Notes under the pieces: model-generated | Told to the model about the DNA's origin: nothing | Seen by the model: only the letters and a program-made list of their open reading frames with translations | Database searches by the model: none | Shown here: positions 1 to 6,056 of the stretch, in pieces | Layout of the letters: the number at the start of each line of letters is the position of its first letter | How positions within the stretch are numbered: position 1 is the stretch's first letter | Source of the DNA: Coriobacteriia bacterium | GTDB taxonomy: Bacteria; Actinomycetota; Coriobacteriia; WRKU01 | Reading direction: 5' to 3' | Assembly (NCBI GenBank): GCA_009784095.1 | Contig: WRDL01000052.1 | Coordinates: 1 to 9,620, forward strand | Length of the DNA stretch: 9,620 nucleotides | Translations under genes and position numbers: made by a program

Positions 1-357
1 AAAAACACGACCGACGAGGTCATCGGTATGCCGAGCTCGATCAGCGCAGCGGTTGGCTTTACCGTCACGATTCCTGCTGATATTCCCACTCGCGCAGGCT
101 ATACGTTCGTCGGCTGGAACTCCGACACAGCTGGTGACGGCGAGTGGTTCGATCCCTCTGGCAGCTATGTGATGGGCGATGAGAATGCGACTCTCTTTGC
201 CATCTGGAAGTTAAATATTGATATAGATGACCCAAACAAGATGCCCGACCAACCCGGGAAGCTGGGAGATACTACCAGTATCATTGGTCTTGTTACGTTG
301 CTCATCGCTTCGGTCACCACAACTGCGATCAGCGTCAAGAGAAACCGCAAGTGCTAG
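1..357 (+). CDS. C-terminal part of a surface protein with Listeria-Bacteroides (InlB B-type) repeat and membrane anchor (5' partial)
   Basis: The reading frame is open from base 1, so the gene begins before the window; the first internal ATG (28) is not a convincing start and has no Shine-Dalgarno sequence. The visible 118 residues contain one Listeria-Bacteroides/InlB B-type repeat at about 19-70, recognised by the AGYTFVGWN motif and the closing LFAIWK. These small beta-grasp repeats are typical of bacterial surface and adhesion proteins. A short acidic linker (71-92) leads to one hydrophobic segment (about 94-111) and a basic end, VKRNRKC, so the protein should be held in the membrane with its repeats outside. 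The PGKLGDT stretch before the segment resembles the position of a sortase signal, but there is no LPxTG. A strong terminator follows directly. The class is well supported; the ligand or partner is unknown. Confidence 0.85.
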   Translation, partial: KNTTDEVIGMPSSISAAVGFTVTIPADIPTRAGYTFVGWNSDTAGDGEWFDPSGSYVMGDENATLFAIWKLNIDIDDPNKMPDQPGKLGDTTSIIGLVTLLIASVTTTAISVKRNRKC

Positions 358-377
358 TGCATTTCTGACAATGAGGT

Positions 378-416
378 GCAGGGGAGTGCGTTATGCAATT
401 CCCTGCGTTTTCGTTT
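378..416 (+). terminator. Rho-independent terminator of the surface-protein gene
   Basis: GCAGGGGA (378-385) pairs with TTCCCTGC (399-406), with one G-U pair. Inside it, TGC (387-389) pairs with GCA (395-397) around a GTTAT loop. A T-rich tail, GTTTTCGTTT (407-416), follows at once. It starts 20 bases after the stop codon at 355-357. Confidence 0.85.
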
Positions 417-471
417 CAAGCAGATTGATGCTCAAATACCTACCAACGCTAGATAGTAAACAGAATCATGT

Positions 472-501
472 TTGCAAATTATTTACGTTTTTCTATATAC
501 T
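472..501 (+). promoter_or_regulatory. Candidate promoter for the 22-heme cytochrome gene
   Basis: TTGCAA (472-477) and TATACT (496-501) are separated by 18 bases and match the -35/-10 consensus at 4 and 5 of 6 positions. Transcription would start near 508, giving a leader of about 175 bases before the gene at 684. The local sequence is AT-rich compared with the flanking genes. No better pair was found nearer the gene. Confidence 0.4.
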
Positions 502-507
502 GAGGGT

Positions 508-683
508 GCATGGGACATGTATTCTCAGAGTTTATCGTCGTTTGTGTTTGCGCAATTTAGGCAATACCCGAGAGATGATGTGCTCTGGAAGAAGAACGGT
601 TCCATTATATTGGGAGATGGTGCCTGCACAATACTTGAATCATAAGCAAATATAGCTATGTAGAATGGGAGCTAGGAGGAGAA
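508..683 (+). other. Long untranslated leader or intergenic stretch before the cytochrome gene
   Basis: Together with 417-507 this fills the gene-free gap before the cytochrome. I see no convincing protein: open frames here lack start signals and overlap the terminator or upstream gene. It contains an 8-base palindrome, TTGCGCAA (near 548-555), a possible long-range pairing of TGTGC with GCACA (about 577-630), and the Shine-Dalgarno AGGAGG at 674-679. I could not match it to a known riboswitch class. Confidence 0.3.
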
Positions 684-2717
684 ATGATGTCACAAATAGG
701 AGCACGCATCCGACTTCTGCTCGTGCTTGCGGTAGTTCTAACAGTCTGTCTTAGTTCTGTGACTATTGCATCCGCTGTGGTCGAGTTTGCCAATCCTCAT
801 CCTGCCGAAGGTACAGCTGCGACCAGTCCACTCGATATTCGCATCAAAGCGGCTGATTCGAACGCAGAATTGAAAGTACCTCTCTGTTCACTGATGGTAA
901 AGGATGCAAGTACCGGCTCTACGATTGTGGGGCTTCCGGCGCTCTCGATCGTCGATGGAGTATTAAAGATTGAGGGTGCCGAGCTCACTCCGGGAAACTA
1001 TGTAGCGCTCGCCAATTCTGTCGATGCGAAGCTGAAGACACGATCGATGCTGTGGTCATTCACGGTGGTCAACGGCGCTCTTGAAGATTCCATCGAGTTC
1101 TACAATGGATATCCAACAGGTGCTATCGTGACAAAGAGCCCGGAGGTGGGTATCTCATACGTTGGTGGCACAAGCTTGATAAGCGCTCGAATCAACATCG
1201 ACTCCAAAGCTTATTCGTATCCCGGTGATCTGATTGTCGCCGACAGCAAGCTCGCAATTCCCGCGGGATTACTGAACCTTGCTCCCGGCGAATATACCGC
1301 ACAAGCTTCAGTGGTTCTCGATGGATCGGGAGAGCAATTCAGCGACAGTTGGGTCTTTATTGTTCCCGCCGAGTCGTCAGATCTCATCAACTGCTTTGCC
1401 AGTGGGTGCCATGAGAGCATTATGGAACGCCATGCGTTCGTTGAATGCGGACCTTGTCACGGGAGCGGCTCGCCCTTCGGCGGTGGCTACTCGTATAAAG
1501 ACCTGAGTCCACATAGTTATCAGGTGAGTTGCGTCGATGTGGGATGCCACGATGGTGTGACAAGTGTATACAACCAGAGCGCGCTGCTGGCTACGTGCGG
1601 CGAGTGCCATGACTCGAGTGTTCACCATGACTACGCTTTACAAGACGAAGCGTGTGTAAGATGCCACGATCAGGGTAGCCCCGATGGAAAGCTTCCCTGC
1701 TATGGTGCCTGTCATGCCGAGTTCGATCATCACATCAAGGCTGAAGAGCCACCGGAGAACTGTCTGAAGTGTCACGACCAATATGGTCCCGACGGTACCT
1801 TTGTTTGTGGGGATTGCCATGAGAATGCCGATCATCACAGTGACGCAAAAGCACCTGAGCAAAAATGTATCGACTGTCATGAGATCGGGTCGCTCGATGG
1901 CGAGCGAGAATGCTCATTGTGCCACGGAGTGTTCGATCATCACATACTCGCCGAGGAGCCGGAGGCGTTCTGTCTGCAATGCCATGATGAATACAGTACG
2001 GAGGGGACCATAAGCTGTCAGGACTGCCACGATGTCATCGACCACCACAAGAACGCGATGAGCGCCGAGGAGAAATGCCTCGACTGCCATGATCAAGCCG
2101 CACCGGAAGGCACTATCGATTGTGCCGACTGCCACGCGGGATATGATCATCACGTCACCGCGGGAACAACACTAACAGCAAATGTGCCCTGCGTCAGGTG
2201 TCATAAGACGCTGGGCAAGCCGGATGCTGAGAATCTCTGCTCGAGGTGCCATCTGTCGAGTGAGACGAGTCGTGATGCCCATCATTCGAAGGCAGAAAAC
2301 GTAGAGAATGTGTCCGTTTACGATCATAAGAACGGCTGGTGTCTGAGTTGCCATGATTCCTATGGCTACGCTTCACTACAAATTCCTGACTGGAATGGGT
2401 ATCAGTTTGCCGAGAATGTGGATCCTGATGCCCTCGCTTGTCGTGATTGCCATGTTGATGGTGCTATCGGTTCATCAGCCCATCTCAACGGAGGTATGGG
2501 GATAGATGCTGAATGTGCCGACTGCCACACTCCCTACTCTGGACTCGATGCTAGCTGTATTGAATGCCACCTAGAATCCCCGCAGTTCAACGTTTCACAG
2601 GTTCACCATAGACGGGCTTATTCCGATGCAGAGGGATGCAATCAAGGGACATGCCACAATGGAATAGGATCTGAGAAAGGTATTGTAGTCTGCGAGTCCT
2701 GCCATACACCGCATTAA
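684..2717 (+). CDS. Secreted multiheme c-type cytochrome (22 heme-binding motifs) with N-terminal Ig-like domains
   Basis: A 677-residue extracytoplasmic electron-transfer protein. Residues 1-31 form a Sec signal peptide (basic start, hydrophobic core, cleavage after ASA). Residues 33-228 form two similar beta-rich segments (about 34-129 and 138-227), each with a G-x-x-x-T-x-S-P motif near its start and a PG(N/E)Y motif followed by a WSF- or WVF-type strand; they resemble bacterial Ig-like or CopC-like modules. Residues 236-677 carry 22 heme attachment sites: 18 CXXCH, three CX4CH (237, 283, 652) and one CX3CH (339). Residues 324-502 are tandem two-heme repeats. The domain also has 21 histidines outside these motifs, enough for bis-histidine ligation of nearly all hemes. 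There is no C-terminal membrane segment. Two adjacent ATGs occur at 684 and 687; AGGAGG (674-679) is spaced slightly better for 687. Residue numbers count from 684. The gene looks monocistronic, followed by a stem-loop. The electron partner is unknown. Confidence 0.95.
   Translation: MMSQIGARIRLLLVLAVVLTVCLSSVTIASAVVEFANPHPAEGTAATSPLDIRIKAADSNAELKVPLCSLMVKDASTGSTIVGLPALSIVDGVLKIEGAELTPGNYVALANSVDAKLKTRSMLWSFTVVNGALEDSIEFYNGYPTGAIVTKSPEVGISYVGGTSLISARINIDSKAYSYPGDLIVADSKLAIPAGLLNLAPGEYTAQASVVLDGSGEQFSDSWVFIVPAESSDLINCFASGCHESIMERHAFVECGPCHGSGSPFGGGYSYKDLSPHSYQVSCVDVGCHDGVTSVYNQSALLATCGECHDSSVHHDYALQDEACVRCHDQGSPDGKLPCYGACHAEFDHHIKAEEPPENCLKCHDQYGPDGTFVCGDCHENADHHSDAKAPEQKCIDCHEIGSLDGERECSLCHGVFDHHILAEEPEAFCLQCHDEYSTEGTISCQDCHDVIDHHKNAMSAEEKCLDCHDQAAPEGTIDCADCHAGYDHHVTAGTTLTANVPCVRCHKTLGKPDAENLCSRCHLSSETSRDAHHSKAENVENVSVYDHKNGWCLSCHDSYGYASLQIPDWNGYQFAENVDPDALACRDCHVDGAIGSSAHLNGGMGIDAECADCHTPYSGLDASCIECHLESPQFNVSQVHHRRAYSDAEGCNQGTCHNGIGSEKGIVVCESCHTPH
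1653..2291 (+). repeat. Tandem ~105-base repeats in the cytochrome gene, two heme sites per unit
   Basis: Units start at residues 324, 360, 395, 430 and 465 (36, 35, 35, 35 and 38 residues); a sixth, degenerate unit covers about 503-536. Each has CXXCH, then D/E-G, a second heme site about 15 residues after the first, and a DHH triplet (349-350, 384-385, 419-420, 454-455 and 489-490 are the histidine pairs). DNA identity also persists: GTTCGATCATCACAT occurs at 1721-1735 and 1931-1945, exactly 210 bases (two units) apart, and CGATCATCACA recurs at 1829-1839, 105 bases from the first copy. Confidence 0.9.
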
Positions 2718-2744
2718 GAGCATAGACTGTATCGAGCAGTGACT

Positions 2745-2790
2745 CAATAGCAAGGGACCGTATTAATAGATACGGTTCCTTGTTCTATTG
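2745..2790 (+). terminator. Long stem-loop, probable terminator of the cytochrome gene
   Basis: CAAGGGACCGTAT (2751-2763) pairs with ATACGGTTCCTTG (2770-2782) around TAATAG, with one G-U pair. The stem extends by CAATAG (2745-2750) pairing with CTATTG (2785-2790) across a two-base TT bulge. It lies 28 bases after the cytochrome stop. The T-tract after the stem is poor, so it could also act as an RNA 3'-end stabiliser. Confidence 0.65.
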
Positions 2791-2794
2791 TGGG

Positions 2795-2803
2795 TGTTAT
2801 ACA
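2795..2803 (+). promoter_or_regulatory. Candidate extended -10 promoter upstream of the SpeE-like gene
   Basis: TGTTATACA matches an extended -10 (TGN plus TATACA). The expected -35 position falls within the terminator stem and shows no good match. Transcription from here would start near 2810 and include the GAGGAG site and the six-codon reading frame at 2845. Confidence 0.3.
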
Positions 2804-2844
2804 ACCGAAGGCACCTTATCAAATCAATGGACGAGGAGACGGAA

Positions 2845-2865
2845 ATGTTTGTGGAGCGGATATAA
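2845..2865 (+). CDS. Possible six-codon leader reading frame (MFVERI)
   Basis: GAGGAG (2833-2838) is placed 6 bases before ATG 2845, which opens a frame of six codons ending in TAA (2863-2865). The stop lies 6 bases before the GTG at 2872, so ribosomes could re-initiate on the downstream gene, which has no Shine-Dalgarno of its own. It may be chance, and would not be transcribed if the TATAAT at 2861 is the active -10. Confidence 0.2.
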   Translation: MFVERI

Positions 2866-2866
2866 T
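2861..2866 (+). promoter_or_regulatory. Consensus -10 box placed for a leaderless start
   Basis: A perfect TATAAT ends five bases before GTG 2872 and eight before ATG 2875. A transcript initiated 6-8 bases after this box would begin on or next to the start codon. No clear -35 lies 16-18 bases upstream. Confidence 0.4.
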
Positions 2867-2871
2867 ACAAA

Positions 2872-4542
2872 GTGATGAAAACTCGACTACTCCTGATAGC
2901 GTATGCGTTAAGTGGAACGGCAGCTCTTATTTATGAGCTCTCCTGGATGCGCGAGCTTTCAGCGATGTTGGGCGCGACTGCCTATGCGGGTGGCATCATG
3001 CTCGGAGCATTTATGACCGGTCTCGGTCTGGGCGCTCTTATCGGAACGATCATCACTGGCAACGTGAAACGACCGCTCATGCTAGCTTCTCGTGTCGAGC
3101 TTGCAATAGCGGTATTGTCGATCGTTGCCTTTTTGGGGATCAGGTATCTTCCGGGTTATTACTTCAATTGGATGAGAAGCACCGGTGCCAGCAACCCATC
3201 AAGTTTCTTAGCGTTGCAGTTTGCTACGTGTTTCTTGGTCATGGCTCTTCCCACTACGGCGATGGGTATGACCTATCCGTTGATCATGAGAGCGGTCGGC
3301 AGAGACAGCAGTATCGGATCTCTGTCAGCGAAGTTGTACGCCGTCAATACCGTGGGAGCTATCATCGGTTCATTAATCGCGACGTTTTCCTTTCTCCCGC
3401 TCGTTGGGGTGAAAGGATCATTAGTGATCGCGGCGATCCTCTCAGTGTTGGTGGCGATTTTGCTGCGATCGCTGACCACACCCCGTCTCGATGTACTGGC
3501 TTTATTCAAAACCCCTGAGATCCTCGTTGCGGGTATTACCCTGATCATACTGATCGCCATTCCCGCTCGTGCTGATTCGCCCCTCGGACTGGGTCAGGCG
3601 TTCTACTACCTTTCTGCGCAAGATTTTGAGCGTGCTGCCGCCGGTCGCACGACGCTATTTGACCAGGAGGGTCTTTACTCTCGGGTCCAGGTGATCAAAG
3701 ATTCCGATGGGACCCGTCGTCTTTATAACGGTGCGCTCGATGAAGGAACCGATAACGACTTCGATCGCGTCACGACCGCTATGATCGCTGCGGTGCCGGC
3801 TTTTAGTGTTGAAAATACTGGAGAGGCGCTTGTTGTGGGCCTGGGGACCGGTTTTACCTCTGAAACCTACTTCGACCTCGGTTTCGAGCAAACAACGACC
3901 GTCGAGATCAATCCGCAAGTGCTTCCCGCGTCTTCGTTCTTCCTGGATCAGGATTTCGCTGGTTCTGATCGGTGGACGGTCGTGGTCGATGATGCCCGCG
4001 CCTTCATCTTGACATCACCGGATCTCTATGATTGCATCTCGTCTGAACCGAGCTGGCCTTGGTCAAGTGGTGTCGCAGCACTATTCACTGAAGAATTCAT
4101 GATGGCGGCTAAAACCCGACTTAAACCTGAGGGAGTGTATTGTCAATGGCTTCCAAATTATCTTCTCAGGTCTGAAGATGTCGAGATGATGTATAAAACG
4201 ATGCGCCAAGTCTACGACCGGGTCGATGTGTGGGCGATCAATTTTTCGAATGTCAAAAATGCGGAGCTTCTTCTTGTTGGGTTCAACGATCGAAATAGTG
4301 TAGATCAGGAAATCATTAAAAAGCGTCTCGACGATCTGATTGATACCGGACAGTTCAACAACGAGTTTATCGTTACCGACTGTATCACCCCCTACAGCGA
4401 GGTACTTCGACTAGAGGCTGCGCTCGCCGACTCAGCGGTACCGATCAACACCGATGATCACTCAACACTCGAGTATCGTGTGTTTTGGAACTTCGTTAGG
4501 CGAGCGCTCGATCCTCTCGCGTGGGAATCGAGTCAACGATGA
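2872..4542 (+). CDS. Membrane protein with C-terminal spermidine-synthase-like domain (fused MFS-like/SpeE-like family)
   Basis: 556 residues. About seven hydrophobic segments fill residues 5-232. The first contains the family motif LIYELSWMR (19-27); MGMTYPL (131-137) falls near the fourth. The soluble part (about 260-540) has a spermidine-synthase/SAM-methyltransferase-type Rossmann fold: VVGLGTG (321-327) for nucleotide binding, acidic E345 at the end of strand 2 (VEINP), VVDDARAF (371-378), and INTDDHSTLEY (525-535) near the end. True aminopropyltransferases carry a catalytic aspartate after the YDxI strand; here the sequence is YDCISSEPSWPW (386-397), the SEPSNPW-type variant common in membrane-fused homologues. 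Polyamine synthesis is therefore doubtful, and the substrate is unknown. Start: GTG 2872 or ATG 2875, both lacking a Shine-Dalgarno sequence. Its stop overlaps the next gene by ATGA. The family call is firm; the function is not. Confidence 0.88.
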   Translation: MMKTRLLLIAYALSGTAALIYELSWMRELSAMLGATAYAGGIMLGAFMTGLGLGALIGTIITGNVKRPLMLASRVELAIAVLSIVAFLGIRYLPGYYFNWMRSTGASNPSSFLALQFATCFLVMALPTTAMGMTYPLIMRAVGRDSSIGSLSAKLYAVNTVGAIIGSLIATFSFLPLVGVKGSLVIAAILSVLVAILLRSLTTPRLDVLALFKTPEILVAGITLIILIAIPARADSPLGLGQAFYYLSAQDFERAAAGRTTLFDQEGLYSRVQVIKDSDGTRRLYNGALDEGTDNDFDRVTTAMIAAVPAFSVENTGEALVVGLGTGFTSETYFDLGFEQTTTVEINPQVLPASSFFLDQDFAGSDRWTVVVDDARAFILTSPDLYDCISSEPSWPWSSGVAALFTEEFMMAAKTRLKPEGVYCQWLPNYLLRSEDVEMMYKTMRQVYDRVDVWAINFSNVKNAELLLVGFNDRNSVDQEIIKKRLDDLIDTGQFNNEFIVTDCITPYSEVLRLEAALADSAVPINTDDHSTLEYRVFWNFVRRALDPLAWESSQR

Positions 4543-5210
4543 GACGAAATGTACCATTATTTATCTGTCTCATTGCCGCTGTCACTCTTGCCGGTGTCAG
4601 TTCGCTGATCTATGAAGTGCTCTGGATACGCCAGCTCGGTTTTGCGCTTGGCTCGACCGCAGTGGCTACCAGCATTATGCTAACAGCGTTTTTAGGTGGT
4701 CTTGCGATCGGCTCGATGATCATGGGAAAGTACGCCGATGCATTGGTCAATCCTTTTTCGTCATTAGTAGTTGTTGAGATCCTTGCTGCCATGACCGGTC
4801 TCGCCTCTATTCCGGCACTTGCCTATGCCGGTCGTGCATATGTACTCATTACGACCGCTACCGGTCTCACCGGGTTTTGGGCCATGATCCTCCGTAGTTT
4901 GTTTGCGCTCATCATCATGGCCATCCCGGCGATTATGTTCGGTATGACCTTCCCACTTGCTACCGTGATCGGCACACGACTCATTGGTGGTCAGACGGCA
5001 GCGGGAACGGTATCGGCTGCGAGCTCTTTCGGTTCAGCGATCGGAGCCCTCGTCTGTGGATTGTGGCTCGAACCCACGATCGGTATATTCGCGAGTGCTC
5101 AAGTGGCAGCGATACTAAATCTTTGCGCAGCATTTCTTGTCGCTATAGCAGGCTTTTGTTTCCGTCGCAGAACGGAATCGACGAACTCAAGAATTTTACA
5201 TGGAAAATGA
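4539..5210 (+). CDS. Polytopic membrane protein, paralogue of the membrane half of the SpeE-like protein
   Basis: 223 residues with about six hydrophobic segments and no soluble domain. It aligns by eye with residues 5-198 of the preceding protein: SLIYEVLWIRQL matches ALIYELSWMREL, LTAFLGGLAIGSMI matches LGAFMTGLGLGALI, FGMTFPLA matches MGMTYPLI, and SFGSAIGALV matches NTVGAIIGSLI. It stops after the sixth segment with a basic tail (FRRRTE), where the full-length protein continues to a seventh segment and the Rossmann domain. I chose ATG 4539 because it forms ATGA with the upstream stop; ATG 4521 in the same frame would add six residues. Coupled translation suggests the two membrane halves are made together, perhaps as a heterodimer. 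A shortened duplicate that lost its catalytic domain is the alternative. No remnant of that domain follows. Confidence 0.8.
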   Translation: MRRNVPLFICLIAAVTLAGVSSLIYEVLWIRQLGFALGSTAVATSIMLTAFLGGLAIGSMIMGKYADALVNPFSSLVVVEILAAMTGLASIPALAYAGRAYVLITTATGLTGFWAMILRSLFALIIMAIPAIMFGMTFPLATVIGTRLIGGQTAAGTVSAASSFGSAIGALVCGLWLEPTIGIFASAQVAAILNLCAAFLVAIAGFCFRRRTESTNSRILHGK

Positions 5211-5246
5211 GTGTATGAATCACGAAGATTCAAGGATGCAAGCCGA

Positions 5247-5274
5247 TTGTGTTGTATTGTGGGCATGATAGAAT
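5247..5274 (+). promoter_or_regulatory. Candidate internal promoter before the TPR-NHL gene pair
   Basis: TTGTGT (5247-5252), a 16-base spacer, and TGATAGAAT (5266-5274), an extended -10. Transcription would begin near 5281, about 29 bases before the preferred start of the TPR gene. It sits in the only gap of the cluster (5211-5309), so the last two genes may be expressed apart from the first two. Confidence 0.4.
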
Positions 5275-5309
5275 TATTTCCATGTTCAATGGACACAAAA
5301 GGAATGACT

Positions 5310-6056
5310 ATGTCAGCCAACAAGAATAATAGTTCCTCGGCGTTCAGTGACCCGGTTGTTCGGATACTGGCTGCGGTATTTACGTTACTGCTGTTATGGG
5401 CGCTACTCACCGTCATAACGCTGTTTGTCACTAGGGGAGTCAGTATCACCAACACTCCTTTGACTATGACAGAAAATGAAGTGGTTCGTGCCCAAAGCCA
5501 AGTCGAGCAAAACCCTACCGCAGACAATTATCAGAACCTGATCGTCGCTTTGGTCGGCGCCGACAGACTAAGTGAGGCCGAGCGTGTCCTTGCCCAAGCG
5601 CAAGCTGAAGAACTTGATGTGATTCGTGGACAACAGATCCTTTTTTCAGAGGCGTATCTCAACGAGGCGAAAGGGAATTATTCCGAGGCATTACGACTGT
5701 ATCAAGAGGTCGTAGATCGAACTTTTGAGGCTTTTCAAACTGAGCTTGCTGCGGGTGGCGAGAGGAACTGGGCCATGTCATATGGCATACACCAAAATCA
5801 TCAGCAAAGCTTGTTGAAACTAGCAGGTTCTGCGATCGAGAACGCGCAGTATGATCAAGCGATCTCGTTCTTGGATAGATATCTGGAGATAAGTCCCACG
5901 GATGCGAGTGTTCTGGTCGATCGAGCACAAGCGAAAATGGGTGCCGGTGATTATCAGGGAGCTCTCGATGACTTCGCGACCGCTTCGATATTTTTACCTG
6001 ATGATCCGGAAGTAATTCAAGGTCTTGAGCAGGCTAAGGAGAAAATCAATGACTGA
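5310..6056 (+). CDS. Membrane-anchored TPR-repeat protein
   Basis: 248 residues. One N-terminal membrane segment (about 17-40) precedes a helical domain with four TPR-like units at about 71-102, 107-139, 164-198 and 199-232. The last three are clearest (GNYSEALRLYQEVV, AQYDQAISFLDRYLEISP, GDYQGALDDFATA). TPR domains bind other proteins; with this topology the repeats probably lie outside the cytoplasm. The start is ATG 5310, preceded by AAAGGA (5298-5303). The frame stays open to GTG 5211, but that 33-residue extension is unlike a membrane leader and has poor start signals; ATG 5304 is a minor alternative. The gene overlaps the NHL gene by 8 bases, so the two are probably translated together and may work together. 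The partner is unknown. Confidence 0.8.
   Translation: MSANKNNSSSAFSDPVVRILAAVFTLLLLWALLTVITLFVTRGVSITNTPLTMTENEVVRAQSQVEQNPTADNYQNLIVALVGADRLSEAERVLAQAQAEELDVIRGQQILFSEAYLNEAKGNYSEALRLYQEVVDRTFEAFQTELAAGGERNWAMSYGIHQNHQQSLLKLAGSAIENAQYDQAISFLDRYLEISPTDASVLVDRAQAKMGAGDYQGALDDFATASIFLPDDPEVIQGLEQAKEKIND

Noticed and set aside
253..276. Sortase sorting signal in the surface protein
   Set aside because: The sequence is PGKLGDT; the LPxTG pattern is missing, so I call only a membrane anchor.
227..655. A 142-residue plus-strand frame crossing the end of the surface-protein gene and the gap
   Set aside because: It runs through the intrinsic terminator, has no Shine-Dalgarno and no protein-like pattern.
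741..752. Possible lipobox cysteine (residue 22) in the 22-heme cytochrome signal peptide
   Set aside because: The residue before the cysteine is valine, not Gly/Ala/Ser, and a normal signal-peptidase I site (ASA) follows.
4021..4080. Calling the SpeE-like gene speE (spermidine synthase)
   Set aside because: The aspartate-containing catalytic motif is replaced by SEPSWPW and the protein is membrane-fused, so a polyamine role is not supported.
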